Shown: positions 20,070 to 28,533, numbered from the stretch's first letter. The stretch is 64,000 bases of DNA from Pseudobacillus wudalianchiensis (GCF_001685015.1 NZ_MAYT01000002.1:33221-97220), one strand, 5' to 3'. Numbers and translations are program-made. The notes: generated by a model not told the origin, from the sequence alone.

Positions 20070-20549
20070 GTGAATATTACAATCGTAACTGTTGGAAAGC
20101 TAAAAGAGAAATATTTAAAGCAAGGAATTGCCGAATATGTCAAACGTCTTTCCGCTTACGCCAAAATCGACATTATTGAAGTCGCAGACGAAAAAGCCCC
20201 GGAAGAACTAAGTATAACAGAAATGGAGCAAGTAAAACAAAAAGAAAGTGAACGAATTCTTGCTAAAATCAGTCCGGATACTCACGTGATCGCTCTGGCG
20301 ATTGAAGGCAAAATGAAAACATCCGAAGAACTCGCCAAAAACCTCGATCAGCTAGCTACATATGGCAAAAGCAAAATCGCGTTCATCATTGGCGGCTCAC
20401 TTGGCCTCCATGAAGGCGTTATGAAGCGGGCGAACGACACGTTATCCTTCTCGAAAATGACGTTTCCTCACCAGCTGATGAGGTTGATTTTAGTAGAGCA
20501 GATCTACCGAAGCTTTCGGATTAACCGGGGGGAACCGTACCATAAGTAA
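20070..20549 (+). CDS. rlmH: 23S rRNA (pseudouridine1915-N3)-methyltransferase RlmH
   Basis: SPOUT-class (knotted) methyltransferase that uses SAM to methylate pseudouridine 1915 of 23S rRNA. The SAM loop [11 protein letters not shown] and the C-terminal [20 protein letters not shown] region are conserved; 159 aa is the family length. GTG start, with GTGAGGA about eight bases upstream. The last codons encode RGEPYHK-stop; in staphylococci the equivalent 3' end (RGEAYHK) is attB for SCC elements. The gene is intact, as expected when an element restores the reading frame on insertion, and cargo DNA begins directly after it. Confidence 0.98.
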   Translation: MNITIVTVGKLKEKYLKQGIAEYVKRLSAYAKIDIIEVADEKAPEELSITEMEQVKQKESERILAKISPDTHVIALAIEGKMKTSEELAKNLDQLATYGKSKIAFIIGGSLGLHEGVMKRANDTLSFSKMTFPHQLMRLILVEQIYRSFRINRGEPYHK

Positions 20550-20559
20550 ATGAGGTTTT
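20532..20559 (+). repeat. att-like site 1, at the 3' end of rlmH
   Basis: The 28 bases gaaccgtaccataagtaa plus atgaggtttt span the last codons and stop of rlmH. They are the reference copy of a repeat found again at 22811, 25374 and 32859 and, degenerate, further on. Position and reading frame equal the SCC attachment site of staphylococci. Confidence 0.8.
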
Positions 20560-20587
20560 AATAAATAAATCAAGTAAAAATATTTAA

Positions 20588-20631
20588 AAACACAAAAAGT
20601 CTCCCTAAAACATGGGAGATTTTTTGTGTTT
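20588..20631. terminator. Bidirectional terminator after rlmH
   Basis: aaacacaaaaagtctccc and gggagattttttgtgttt pair at 17 of 18 positions around an eight-base loop. T runs exist on both strands, so it can serve rlmH and the opposing fragment. Confidence 0.85.
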
Positions 20632-20841
20632 CTATTCACTATATTTGCTAATTAAGTCATCTAAGGTTTGTTTTAATATTGAAGGTCTTGTATTGGATCC
20701 TTTAAAGCCGGTTTCTAAATAAGAATTAGCTAACCCTTCTTGGAGTATAGAAATAATTCTATGAAAACGGTGTTCTTCTAAGATATCTACTCTTTGATTA
20801 TTCAAATAGTTAATAAATACAGAAACAATCATTTGTGCCAT
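20632..20841 (-). pseudogene. Short ORF, probably the C-terminal remnant of a regulator
   Basis: An open frame of 69 codons on the minus strand, rich in Ile, Leu and Asn and predicted helical. It resembles the C-terminal ligand-binding part of a TetR-type repressor, but no DNA-binding domain is present and there is no Shine-Dalgarno site at its ATG. Its 5' end abuts, and overlaps by four bases, the radC fragment, so the two probably meet at a deletion junction. I do not recognise it with certainty. Confidence 0.35.
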
Positions 20842-20987
20842 CAGGAGAAACCACTTCTAGCCCAGAAGATATCGAAGTAACAGAGCGATTAGTTCAAGCT
20901 GGTAACATCATTAGAGTGGATGTGCTTGACCATGTTGTGTTGGGTGATAATTGTTATGGGTCACTAAAGGAAAAAGGTTATTTCTGA
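20838..20987 (+). pseudogene. radC: RadC (JAB/MPN-domain) 3' fragment
   Basis: Fifty codons in one frame read PSGETTSSPEDIEVTERLVQ and continue to LDHVVLGDNCYGSLKEKGYF, the C-terminal end of RadC-family proteins, beginning inside the conserved HPSG metal-binding loop whose His is missing. No start codon or upstream part exists. RadC copies of this kind are common cargo of mobile islands. The fragment is a deletion scar immediately inside the first cassette. Confidence 0.75.
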
Positions 20988-21216
20988 AAGGAGCCACGTA
21001 ATTTGAATGATCTAATTTATAGTTTTATAAGAGGGTATCAGTAGAAATTATAAATTGGCACAGCAGTTTTTTGCGTTTGTATATTATTTTAGGAATCTTA
21101 ACCGTATGTATGCCTGGCATTTCAAGTATAATGAACTAGTCAGATTTTGCATATGATATTTCTTTTTGAGGAATTTTATAAATAAGTCAAATAATATAAA
21201 AAACGAGGTTAAATAC
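20988..21216. other. Intergenic stretch with a possible membrane-protein fragment
   Basis: AT-rich DNA between the radC scar and dbpA. One frame ends SSFLRLYIILGILTVCMPGI plus a few codons to a TAG at about 21138, which looks like the hydrophobic tail of a lost gene; no start codon or ribosome site goes with it. Confidence 0.25.
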
Positions 21217-22662
21217 ATGAGCAAAAGAAGTTTCAATGATTATAATTTAGGCGATGAAATAAAAAGAGCTCTTGCTGTGTTAAAATATGAAACGCCCACA
21301 GAGGTTCAAGGCGAAGTCATACCAAGAGCATTGGAAAATCAGGATCTTGTAGTGAAATCTCAAACGGGCAGTGGCAAGACGGCATCCTTTGGTATTCCTG
21401 TTTGCGAGATGATTGAATGGGAGGAAAAAAAGCCCCAGGCATTAATTCTTACGCCAACTCGGGAGCTTGCCGTTCAAGTTCGAGAGGATTTAACAAATAT
21501 CGGTAGATTTAAAAGAATTAAAGCTATGGCGGTTTACGGCAAAGAACCTTTTACAAAACAAAAAGAAGAGTTAAAACAAAAAACCCATATAGTCGTCGGC
21601 ACACCTGGGCGTGTGATGGATCATATTGAGAGAGAAACATTAACTTTAGACCAAATAAACTACCTTATTATAGATGAAGCTGATGAAATGCTTAACATGG
21701 GTTTTATCGACGAAGTAGAAGCTATAATAAAAAAACTCCCTTTAAATAGAGTAACGATGGTATTTTCCGCTACATTGCCTAAAGATGTTGAAAATCTCTG
21801 CCATAAATATATGAATACTCCTATTAATATTCAGATTGCTTCTACAGGGATCACTACGAGTACGATTGAACATAGTGTAATTGAAGTGAAAGAAGAAGAA
21901 AAGGTTTCATTGCTTAAAAACGTTACAGTTGTCGAAAATCCGGATAGCTGTATTATCTTCTGCAGAACTAAAGAACATGTCGACACAGTGTTTGCCGAAT
22001 TGGAAAAATCCAACTATTCTTGTGAAAAACTCCACGGAGGACTAGAACAGGAAGATCGATTTGCGGTTATGAATGGCTTCAAAACGGGGAATTTTCGTTA
22101 TCTCGTGGCGACCGATGTGGCGGCTAGAGGAATCGATGTTGATAATGTAACACTTGTGATCAATTATGACGTTCCGATGGAAAAAGAGAGCTATGTTCAC
22201 CGAACAGGCAGAACCGGGCGTGCTGGTAATAAAGGAAAAGCAATTATGTTTGCAACTCCTTATGAAGGCAAATTTCTTAAAGCAATTGAAAAATACATTG
22301 GCTTTGAAATACCGGTAAGGGAAGCACCGACACGGCAGGAGGTAGCCGGAGGAAAAAACGCTTTTGAGGAAAAAATCAGTGGTCGCCGGGTCGTGAAAAA
22401 CAATAAAACTGCCCGAATAAACAAGGATATCATGAAACTCCATTTCAACGGCGGGAAAAAGAAGAAGCTTCGAGCTGTAGACTTTGTTGGAACGATTGCG
22501 AAAATTCCTGGAGTAACAGCAGATGATATTGGTATTATTACCATTCAGGATAATTTATCCTATGTTGATATTCTTAATGGGAAAGGATCATTAGTCTTAC
22601 AAGCTATGAAAGAAACAACTATCAAAGGCAAGAAGCTTAAAGTCAGCAAGGCAATTAAGTGA
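21217..22662 (+). CDS. dbpA: ATP-dependent RNA helicase DbpA (DEAD-box)
   Basis: RNA helicase acting in 50S subunit assembly. Begins [19 protein letters not shown]; the ATG at 21217, after ACGAGGT, is preferred to an upstream ATG that would add 17 unconserved residues. Q motif at about 25-31, Walker A QTGSGKTA (49-56), DEAD box D153-D156, SAT, and motif [12 protein letters not shown]. The C terminus (about 405-478, [19 protein letters not shown]) is the DbpA RNA-binding domain that recognises hairpin 92 of 23S rRNA. At 481 aa it matches B. subtilis YxiN/DbpA. It is the only intact gene in the block between att-like sites 1 and 2, oddly a ribosome-assembly factor next to an rRNA methyltransferase. 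Confidence 0.95.
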   Translation: MSKRSFNDYNLGDEIKRALAVLKYETPTEVQGEVIPRALENQDLVVKSQTGSGKTASFGIPVCEMIEWEEKKPQALILTPTRELAVQVREDLTNIGRFKRIKAMAVYGKEPFTKQKEELKQKTHIVVGTPGRVMDHIERETLTLDQINYLIIDEADEMLNMGFIDEVEAIIKKLPLNRVTMVFSATLPKDVENLCHKYMNTPINIQIASTGITTSTIEHSVIEVKEEEKVSLLKNVTVVENPDSCIIFCRTKEHVDTVFAELEKSNYSCEKLHGGLEQEDRFAVMNGFKTGNFRYLVATDVAARGIDVDNVTLVINYDVPMEKESYVHRTGRTGRAGNKGKAIMFATPYEGKFLKAIEKYIGFEIPVREAPTRQEVAGGKNAFEEKISGRRVVKNNKTARINKDIMKLHFNGGKKKKLRAVDFVGTIAKIPGVTADDIGIITIQDNLSYVDILNGKGSLVLQAMKETTIKGKKLKVSKAIK

Positions 22663-22810
22663 TTATACCCCCAACGCGGACTGAAAGATGATGACCTGAC
22701 CTCAACACGGCTGAATCAATCAGCGGGTATAACTATCTAAGATAGGAAGACATAATAAATATTTAGTTAGGATACGTATGCTAGAATTTCGTCGTTAGCT
22801 CCGATATGGA

Positions 22811-22836
22811 GAACCGTACCATAAGTAAATGAGGTT
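22811..22836 (+). repeat. att-like site 2
   Basis: Twenty-six bases (gaaccgtaccataagtaa, then atgaggtt) are identical to the 3' end of rlmH including its stop codon, though no rlmH reading frame exists here. It lies 2.28 kb after site 1. Confidence 0.85.
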
Positions 22837-22864
22837 CTTCTACTAGAAAAGGAAGAAAAGCGGT

Positions 22865-22905
22865 TGTCCCTAAAGGGTTTCATTAATTGCCTTTTAGGGA
22901 CAGTT
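22865..22905 (+). terminator. Inverted repeat, probable terminator
   Basis: tgtccctaaagg and ccttttaggaca-type arms (tgtccctaaa / tttagggaca) face each other over a 17-base loop and are followed by ttttatttt. No gene ends just upstream. The flanking 22663-22810 and 22906-23036 stretches hold no gene I can support. Confidence 0.5.
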
Positions 22906-23036
22906 TTATTTTGAATAATTAGATACAAGGTTTCAGCAATTGGAAACCCTTAACTTGTAGATCAGATTTATTCTATTGAATCCTGATAAAAAACTGCTGC
23001 CAAGCATGATCTCTTCTCCCTCTATCTCTATAGCTT

Positions 23037-23900
23037 TTAATGAATAGGTAATTTATCTGGGTTCATTGTTATATACATTTCCACTATTTTTTCATTGCTA
23101 ATATAAAAGCTAAGGATACTTTGAATCTTACCATTCATGTATATTACAACTGCTGGTTGACAATTGACATTTTTAACCTCAATATAAAAGTCTTCAGGGG
23201 CCTTTTTTATGACTCCGTATAATAAGGCTAAAACGTTGGAGAAGGATGCGATTGGACGTACAGCAGCTGTGACTTTTCCACCGCCATCAGAAAATAGTGT
23301 GACATTTTCTGATACAAGTTCTAATAAGGCATCCGTATTTTGCATTTGAAATGCTTCTATAAAGCGGTTAATGATTAGCTTATTCTTCTCATAGTTTAAG
23401 CTTTCACCTTCCACATGTGAGACCTTTTGCTTAGCCCTGCTAAAAATTTTTCTGCAGTTTTCTTCTTTCTTTTCAATGATGTTAGCAATCTCTGAGTAAG
23501 GGAAATCAAATACCTCTCTTAAAAGGAGGGTTGCTCGTTCATCTGGTGCCAAATGCTCCATCATTCGTAAATAGGCAATACTTAATCCTTCTTTTTGTAC
23601 AAGCATTTCAGATGGATCAAAGGCCTGTAAGCTTTCTATTAATAATGGCTCAGGATTCCATGGTCCCACATAATGTTCTCGTCTGTACCGTGCAGACTTT
23701 AATACATCCAGACAGAGGTTTGTCATCATTTTACAGAGATATGCTTTCTTAATCTTTATGTTTTCCTCACTTACTTGGTAAGCTCTTAGAAAAGTTTCTT
23801 GGACAATATCTTCTGCTTCCACTACTGAACCTAACATCCGATAACCTATTGAAAACAGCAATGGTTTAAATAGGTGGTAATCTTCTTTCGTAATTTGCAC
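23037..23900 (-). CDS. ECF41-group RNA polymerase sigma factor (SigJ-like)
   Basis: Extracytoplasmic-function sigma factor with a fused C-terminal regulatory domain instead of a separate anti-sigma factor. Sigma region 2 (about 8-75) and region 4 (about 100-160) are followed by an NTF2/SnoaL-like domain (about 172-287). All three ECF41 signature motifs are present: WNPEPL (81-86), DGGGK (205-209) and NPDKL (280-284). GTG start after GAGGAGG; it overlaps the upstream oxidoreductase by 35 bases, so the two are translated together. The family usually controls a neighbouring oxidoreductase, epimerase or carboxymuconolactone decarboxylase gene, as here, and the operon carries a matching promoter at 25219-25245. 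Confidence 0.93.
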   Translation of the reverse strand: MQITKEDYHLFKPLLFSIGYRMLGSVVEAEDIVQETFLRAYQVSEENIKIKKAYLCKMMTNLCLDVLKSARYRREHYVGPWNPEPLLIESLQAFDPSEMLVQKEGLSIAYLRMMEHLAPDERATLLLREVFDFPYSEIANIIEKKEENCRKIFSRAKQKVSHVEGESLNYEKNKLIINRFIEAFQMQNTDALLELVSENVTLFSDGGGKVTAAVRPIASFSNVLALLYGVIKKAPEDFYIEVKNVNCQPAVVIYMNGKIQSILSFYISNEKIVEMYITMNPDKLPIH

Positions 23901-25185
23901 TATTTTTCCTCCTCTCGTTTAAAATGATTTCTTCAGCTGCTTGTTTTCCACTGCTGACTGCGCCATCTGCCAAAATGGAGTTAGGGGAAGCCCAATCTCC
24001 TGCTATATATAATCCGGGAATTTCTGTTTTAGAACGCTGTAGCTTTTGCTCATCTCCTATTTGGGGTAAGCGCTGGTTCACTGTAATGTTAGGGATAAAA
24101 CGTTTTGTAATCACATATTGCTGCCATCCCGGCTGCAGCTTATCTAAGAATTGTTCAAGCTCGTTTTTAATACTTGTTCCATCAATGTGATCATCTGGGT
24201 GATGATATTTAAATACATGAAGAACTGCACTTTTTGTATCATCAGAAAGGCGGGCATAATTTGAATGCACAGAATAATAGAGGGGATCTGTGATGCCCAT
24301 GGCGAACAATCTCCTTGGGTTAGGAAGTTTTGTTAAAGCAAGATCTAACGTTGCACCTCTTACAGCTTTTATCTGGGTAAAAAAGCTGTTTTGATAAATA
24401 TTAACCTTTTCGTTTAACATTGCATTAAGTTCATGAGGACCAGTTGTACAGATTACATACTTCGCGTGAATTTCTTCGTCATTAGACAGGATTAATTTAA
24501 ATTGATCCTGTTTAACGGGATCAATTTGTTTAACAAGAGTATGTGATTGAACCTGAACACCCAAGATGATTGCTTTATTGTGAAGTTGGTCAATGATCGT
24601 TTGCCAGCCGCCATCTAGATAAAGGACGCCTCCCATAGCAGTTTTCATATTCGATACTATTACTTTGGCGCTCACCATTTCAGGAGCATTACAATATGTT
24701 GCAAGTCTTCCAAGTATACGTAATAATGACTTAATTTTTTTAGAGTTGGCTACTTGTGTAACCCATTGTTGGAATGTTTGCTCTGCTAACTTTTCAGGAT
24801 CTATACTCATCACTTTCAATAAAACCGCGATCCATTTCATACGTTCTTTCCCATTCAAAAGACTTGTTGTAAAAAGGTCCAAAGGAGAAAGCGGTGCAGC
24901 ATGTTCAATATTGTTTTCAATTAATATACCGCCTAATTTTGGTGATTTTCCATTAAGACTAATACCTAATTCTTCGAGAATAGACTTGGCTTTTCCTTTT
25001 TTATAAAGGGCGTGCGGACCTAGATTCAAATACTGTTGATTCACCTTGTTTGTTCTAGCCCTGCCGCCAATCTTTTTTCCTTTTTCTACTATTAATATAG
25101 ATAAATTGGTTTTAGTTAAATAACTAGCTGCAACATAGCCTGCTAATCCACCACCAACAATAACAATATCCCATTTTTGAGTCAT
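23866..25185 (-). CDS. FAD-dependent amine oxidase/phytoene desaturase-like oxidoreductase
   Basis: Rossmann FAD enzyme of the NAD(P)-binding/flavin amine oxidase superfamily. Opens with VIVGGGLAGYVAASYL (GxGxxG dinucleotide motif at residues 11-16), GGRAR follows, and IAGDWASPNSILADGAVSSG closes the FAD site near the C terminus. ATG 25185 is chosen because TTAGGAGGT lies seven bases upstream; the open frame extends 11 codons further without support. 439 aa. It is the first gene of the ECF41 operon and probably the sigma factor's main target. The substrate is unknown. Confidence 0.88.
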   Translation of the reverse strand: MTQKWDIVIVGGGLAGYVAASYLTKTNLSILIVEKGKKIGGRARTNKVNQQYLNLGPHALYKKGKAKSILEELGISLNGKSPKLGGILIENNIEHAAPLSPLDLFTTSLLNGKERMKWIAVLLKVMSIDPEKLAEQTFQQWVTQVANSKKIKSLLRILGRLATYCNAPEMVSAKVIVSNMKTAMGGVLYLDGGWQTIIDQLHNKAIILGVQVQSHTLVKQIDPVKQDQFKLILSNDEEIHAKYVICTTGPHELNAMLNEKVNIYQNSFFTQIKAVRGATLDLALTKLPNPRRLFAMGITDPLYYSVHSNYARLSDDTKSAVLHVFKYHHPDDHIDGTSIKNELEQFLDKLQPGWQQYVITKRFIPNITVNQRLPQIGDEQKLQRSKTEIPGLYIAGDWASPNSILADGAVSSGKQAAEEIILNERRKNSANYERRLPPI

Positions 25186-25218
25186 AAGATAACCTCCTAA
25201 AGTTATTTCATAACTCAA

Positions 25219-25245
25219 GACGACAAAGGGTGAATAGATGTGACA
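25219..25245 (-). promoter_or_regulatory. ECF41 autoregulated promoter
   Basis: On the minus strand TGTCACA (25245-25239), a spacer of exactly 16 bases and CGTC (25222-25219) reproduce the promoter reported for ECF41 sigma factors. Transcription would start about 25 bases before the oxidoreductase ATG. Together with the adjacent ECF41 gene this predicts autoregulation. Confidence 0.85.
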
Positions 25246-25346
25246 TCGTTTAAAAAAATTTTTAGAAACTTGTTCATAAATGAGCTCAAGGAACTTTTTC
25301 TAATCATCCATTTATTTATAAATAAAATATAAAGTATCTTATAAAG

Positions 25347-25402
25347 AAAAACCTCACTTAGAAATATCACGGTGAACCGTATCATAAGTAAGTGAGGTTT
25401 TT
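25347..25402 (+). repeat. att-like site 3 within a 14-base inverted repeat
   Basis: At 25374-25401 gaaccgtatcataagtaa plus gtgaggtttt matches site 1 at 26 of 28 positions. In addition aaaaacctcactta (25347-25360) and taagtgaggttttt (25389-25402) are perfect inverted arms, giving a palindromic end as described for SCC elements; the hairpin could also act as a terminator. Confidence 0.8.
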
Positions 25403-25472
25403 TAAAGGAGTAGTTCGTGTATTAACGGGTTCCCTTTTTGGAGGGAAAAAATTAAATAGTAGAAAATAGCAC

Positions 25473-25499
25473 AGGCAACTTAAAATAGTTGCCTTTTTT
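25473..25499 (+). terminator. Orphan rho-independent terminator
   Basis: aggcaact and agttgcct enclose a six-base loop and are followed by six T. No gene precedes it within the block, so it is probably the leftover of a lost transcript. Confidence 0.7.
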
Positions 25500-25665
25500 A
25501 TGCTGTACTGAATTAAAGAATTATATTATGAATATGGCTGCCATACCCCTAATAATTTTTTGAAATTGTATTTACCTAACTTTTGGTCTTGGTTTGTTCC
25601 TTTTGCTTACCCTAGCTCCATAACCACAACAATCACAATAATAGAGCATTAGCCAAACAGGCTTT

Positions 25666-25705
25666 AATCATAAACAATCATAAATAATTATAAAAAATCA
25701 TAAAA
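25666..25705 (+). repeat. Four tandem 10-base repeats (AATCATAAAN)
   Basis: aatcataaac, aatcataaat, aattataaaa and aatcataaaa follow each other without gaps. The ten-base period places every copy on the same helix face. They lie about 250 bases before the dioxygenase genes in an otherwise empty, AT-rich stretch (25500-25817). Confidence 0.7.
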
Positions 25706-25817
25706 AACCATTATATACATTATGTAAAATACGTTTTAAACTATAAAAAAGCAGAAGATTTCAAATAATAATATAATTAAATATTTAGTTCGCCAACCAA
25801 TTATAGGGGGAGGTTAT

Positions 25818-25880
25818 ATGGCTGGAATGATAGAACAAAAAACTTATAAACTTGCAATTATTTGTGAATATTACCAATAG
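25818..25880 (+). CDS. Possible 20-residue leader peptide
   Basis: An ATG preceded by GGGGGAGGT at ideal spacing opens MAGMIEQKTYKLAIICEYYQ and stops at TAG, 71 bases before the dioxygenase alpha gene. The strong ribosome site makes translation likely; the short length suggests a leader peptide or the remnant of a larger gene. No function can be assigned. Confidence 0.4.
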   Translation: MAGMIEQKTYKLAIICEYYQ

Positions 25881-25951
25881 ATATTACAAAGTAGAAATGA
25901 GCGGAAATATATCTTACTCATCAAAATTAGATTTAATGAGGTGAACAGAGA

Positions 25952-27310
25952 ATGTTAGTTAAAGATAGCGTAAATAAGCAAACATTACAGAAGCTGAAAG
26001 AAAAGTTAGATAAGGGTTTAATGCCGCAATGGGCAGTGACAGATAAGGATATTTATGAGCTGGAACGCAGACAGATCTTTGGTAAAACGTGGCAATTTCT
26101 GGGGCATGAATCTGAATTAAAAGAGCCCGGAAGTTATGTGACGCGTTGGATTGCGAGTGATCCAGTATTACTTGTGAAAACAAATTCCGGAGAGATTAAA
26201 GCTTTTCTAAACTCCTGTACGCATAGAGGCGCACATCTATGTACGGCTGATTTCGGAAAAAAGAAAACGTTTACTTGTCCCTATCATGGATGGAGTTTTA
26301 ACCTTGAAGGGGAACTGGTTGGTGTCGTATCCGGAAAAAAAGTATACGGAGAAAAAATGATAAAGGACGAGTGGGGGCTGCGTCCAATTCCGAAAGTTGG
26401 GATGTACCAAGGATTGATATTTGCAAGCTTGGATCATCAAGCGATGCCTCTGGAGGATTATCTTGGGGATATGAAATGGTATTTAGACATCCTGTTAGGC
26501 AGAAGTGATGGCGGAATGGAAGTCAGAGGCGTTCCTCAACGTTGGACAGCACAAGCCAACTGGAAGATGACACAAGAAAACTTCGCTTCAGATCCATATC
26601 ATGTTCAAACGAATCACCGGTCCACTGTTGAATTAGGAATCAGCCCAAGTGACCCGAATTTTGCAAGCTATGGCCATCAGATCGTTTTAGGTAACGGTCA
26701 CGGTCTAAGTATTATGACGTCTGCAACAGGAAAATCACCCTATAAATATCAAACATTGCCTGAATCGATGTGGCCAATGTTTCAACGAAATTTAAGTCCT
26801 GAACAAAATGAAATCTTTTCAAATGCGACCGTTTTTGTCGGTGGTATGTTCCCTAACCTTGCTTTCGACAGTCCAGTGCATGGGATGGAAGGCGAGATGA
26901 TCAACTACTTAAATCTTCGGATTTGGAGACCTTTAGGGCCTGATAAAGTGGAAGTATGGTGTTGGTTCTTAATTGATAAGGCAGCACCCGAAGAATACAA
27001 GGAGAAAGCATATAAGTCTTATGTCGGTTCCTTTGGTCCCTCTGGAACATTAGAACAGGATGATACAGAAGTTTGGGCTCGTATTATTCAAGTAAGCGAC
27101 GCGCTCATGATGGAAGATAAAGAATTAAGCTATAATAATGTGAACAATTACCTATTGGGAGAAGACGTATTTGAGCCAGTTGAAAACTTTCCTGGACCAG
27201 GTGTTGCTTACCCATCTACTTATACGGATAACTTAGCAAGAAGTATTCAAAAACGTTGGTTCGAACTAATTTCAAAAGGTCTTTTGGACGAAGAGGAGGA
27301 TAGCCAGTGA
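25952..27310 (+). CDS. Rieske non-heme iron dioxygenase, alpha (large) subunit
   Basis: Catalytic oxygenase subunit that adds O2 to an aromatic ring or related substrate. The Rieske [2Fe-2S] ligands are C89-x-H91 and C109-x2-H112. The mononuclear iron site is seen as D214 bridging and H217/H222 in ASDPYHVQTNH, with an Asp of EQDD (368-371) as the third ligand. 452 aa is normal for ring-hydroxylating alpha subunits. ATG start after TGAGGTGAA. It overlaps the beta gene by four bases. No ferredoxin, reductase or dihydrodiol dehydrogenase lies nearby, so electron donors must come from elsewhere. The substrate cannot be deduced. Confidence 0.93.
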   Translation: MLVKDSVNKQTLQKLKEKLDKGLMPQWAVTDKDIYELERRQIFGKTWQFLGHESELKEPGSYVTRWIASDPVLLVKTNSGEIKAFLNSCTHRGAHLCTADFGKKKTFTCPYHGWSFNLEGELVGVVSGKKVYGEKMIKDEWGLRPIPKVGMYQGLIFASLDHQAMPLEDYLGDMKWYLDILLGRSDGGMEVRGVPQRWTAQANWKMTQENFASDPYHVQTNHRSTVELGISPSDPNFASYGHQIVLGNGHGLSIMTSATGKSPYKYQTLPESMWPMFQRNLSPEQNEIFSNATVFVGGMFPNLAFDSPVHGMEGEMINYLNLRIWRPLGPDKVEVWCWFLIDKAAPEEYKEKAYKSYVGSFGPSGTLEQDDTEVWARIIQVSDALMMEDKELSYNNVNNYLLGEDVFEPVENFPGPGVAYPSTYTDNLARSIQKRWFELISKGLLDEEEDSQ

Positions 27311-27840
27311 GCATGGAATTACAATTTCCAAACACTCAAGTGAATTCAGAATTACAACATGAAATTACTCAATTTCTATATCATGAAGCCTATTTGTTAG
27401 ACCACCATATGTATCAAGAATGGCATGATTTATTAACCGATGATATTATATATCGCATGCCGTTGCGTGTGACAACGGAAAGAAGAGATGGTTCGAATAT
27501 CGTTGATGATATGACATATTTTGAAGAAACGAAAAAATCCCTTGAGACGAGGGTGAAACGGCTTTATACGAAGTCCGCGTGGGTTGAAGATCCGCGAACA
27601 AGGCAGAGGCATTATATCACCAACATCATGATAAAGCCTGGTGCTAATTCCGATGAATATAATGTCCGAAGCTATTTTTACTTCAAACGCAGCAGAGCTT
27701 CCGAACATCAAATAGAAGAAATTATTGGCGAGCGGGAGGATATCATTCGGAAAGTAGATGGGCAGTGGAGGATTGCTGCAAGGACAATCATTCCTGACCA
27801 GACAGTATTAACGGTTATGAATTTGAGTATGTTTTTGTAG
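27307..27840 (+). CDS. Rieske dioxygenase, beta (small) subunit
   Basis: A 177-aa cone-shaped structural subunit of the ring-hydroxylating dioxygenase beta family (NTF2-like fold), which forms the alpha3beta3 hexamer. The conserved HEAYLLDHHMYQEWHDLL opening and central RRDGSN region fit the family. GTG 27307 overlaps the alpha stop as GTGA; GAGGAGG lies seven bases upstream; an ATG two codons later is an alternative. Stoichiometric co-translation with alpha is expected. Confidence 0.9.
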   Translation: MSMELQFPNTQVNSELQHEITQFLYHEAYLLDHHMYQEWHDLLTDDIIYRMPLRVTTERRDGSNIVDDMTYFEETKKSLETRVKRLYTKSAWVEDPRTRQRHYITNIMIKPGANSDEYNVRSYFYFKRSRASEHQIEEIIGEREDIIRKVDGQWRIAARTIIPDQTVLTVMNLSMFL

Positions 27841-27986
27841 AATTGCACCATTTCATGTCTCCCCATGGTGAGGACGCAAACATCTTTTCTATATAATCCA
27901 ATCTTTGGATTCGAATTTGTTGTAAAAAATTTGGATTAAGGGTGCAGAGGTATGCCGCAATCCAGGTGTATTTATCTGAATAGTTT

Positions 27987-28028
27987 AAAAAATGAGGTCA
28001 TGCTTCTAAAAGCATGACCTCATTTTTT
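27987..28028. terminator. Perfect 19-base-pair terminator after dioxygenase genes
   Basis: aaaaaatgaggtcatgctt and aagcatgacctcatttttt pair completely around a four-base loop, with T runs in both directions. It closes the dioxygenase operon. Confidence 0.9.
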
Positions 28029-28202
28029 ATGTGCAACCGACATGGACGATAACATGGTGGTGAAGGTCCACTACAGGCTTGGCAGTAGGAACTGTTAGTC
28101 GACTAAACGTTTGCTTGCCATCGAATAATTCAACAGGCTTCGGTTATGATAATACTTGATGTTGCTGAATAACATTCTTAAGGGATAACGGAGGGAATAA
28201 CT

Positions 28203-28313
28203 ATGGTAAAAGACTCAAATGCACACAAAGAAAAAAGAAATGACACTGATAAGCAGCCAAATGAACAAAGAAAAAAGAAAGGCAGATCCAACGCTCGCGG
28301 AGGAAGAAATTAA
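28203..28313 (+). CDS. Small basic hydrophilic protein, 36 aa
   Basis: ATG preceded by GGAGGG at seven-base spacing opens MVKDSNAHKEKRNDTDKQPN and ends RSNARGGRN. It is rich in Lys, Arg, Asn and Gln with no hydrophobic segment, like the many small basic (often sporulation or DNA-associated) Bacillus proteins; I do not recognise the family. A hairpin with T run follows 90 bases later. The preceding 28029-28202 holds nothing I recognise. Confidence 0.55.
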   Translation: MVKDSNAHKEKRNDTDKQPNEQRKKKGRSNARGGRN

Positions 28314-28400
28314 GCCATTCTGTTAAAAATAAGTACCTGTCATCGCTCGTAAATGGCCAAGCCTACTGGGTTCGGTTTATCTACAAATTACTTGTGACGA

Positions 28401-28446
28401 AAACAACTACCCTTATTCTGATGGAGCTATGGGTAGTTGTTTTTCA
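28401..28446 (+). terminator. Terminator after the small basic protein gene
   Basis: aaacaactaccc and gggtagttgttt pair over 12 bases with an 18-base loop, followed by T residues. Confidence 0.7.
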
Positions 28447-28533
28447 TTTTTAAAGCTTTCATCTCTAATGGGTCAAGACACATGTTCATAAATGAAGAAA
28501 CTTATAACAAAATAGACTAGGGTAAGGTAGAAA

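Noticed and set aside
21831-22544. Minus-strand ORFs opposite dbpA
   Set aside because: They are shadows of a strongly conserved coding frame.
25270-25290. ttcataaatgagctc (and a similar ttcataaatgaa at about 28485) as att copies
   Set aside because: They share only cataaatga and lack the gaaccgta half.
25666-25705. CRISPR array
   Set aside because: The 10-base units are contiguous with no spacers and there are no cas genes.
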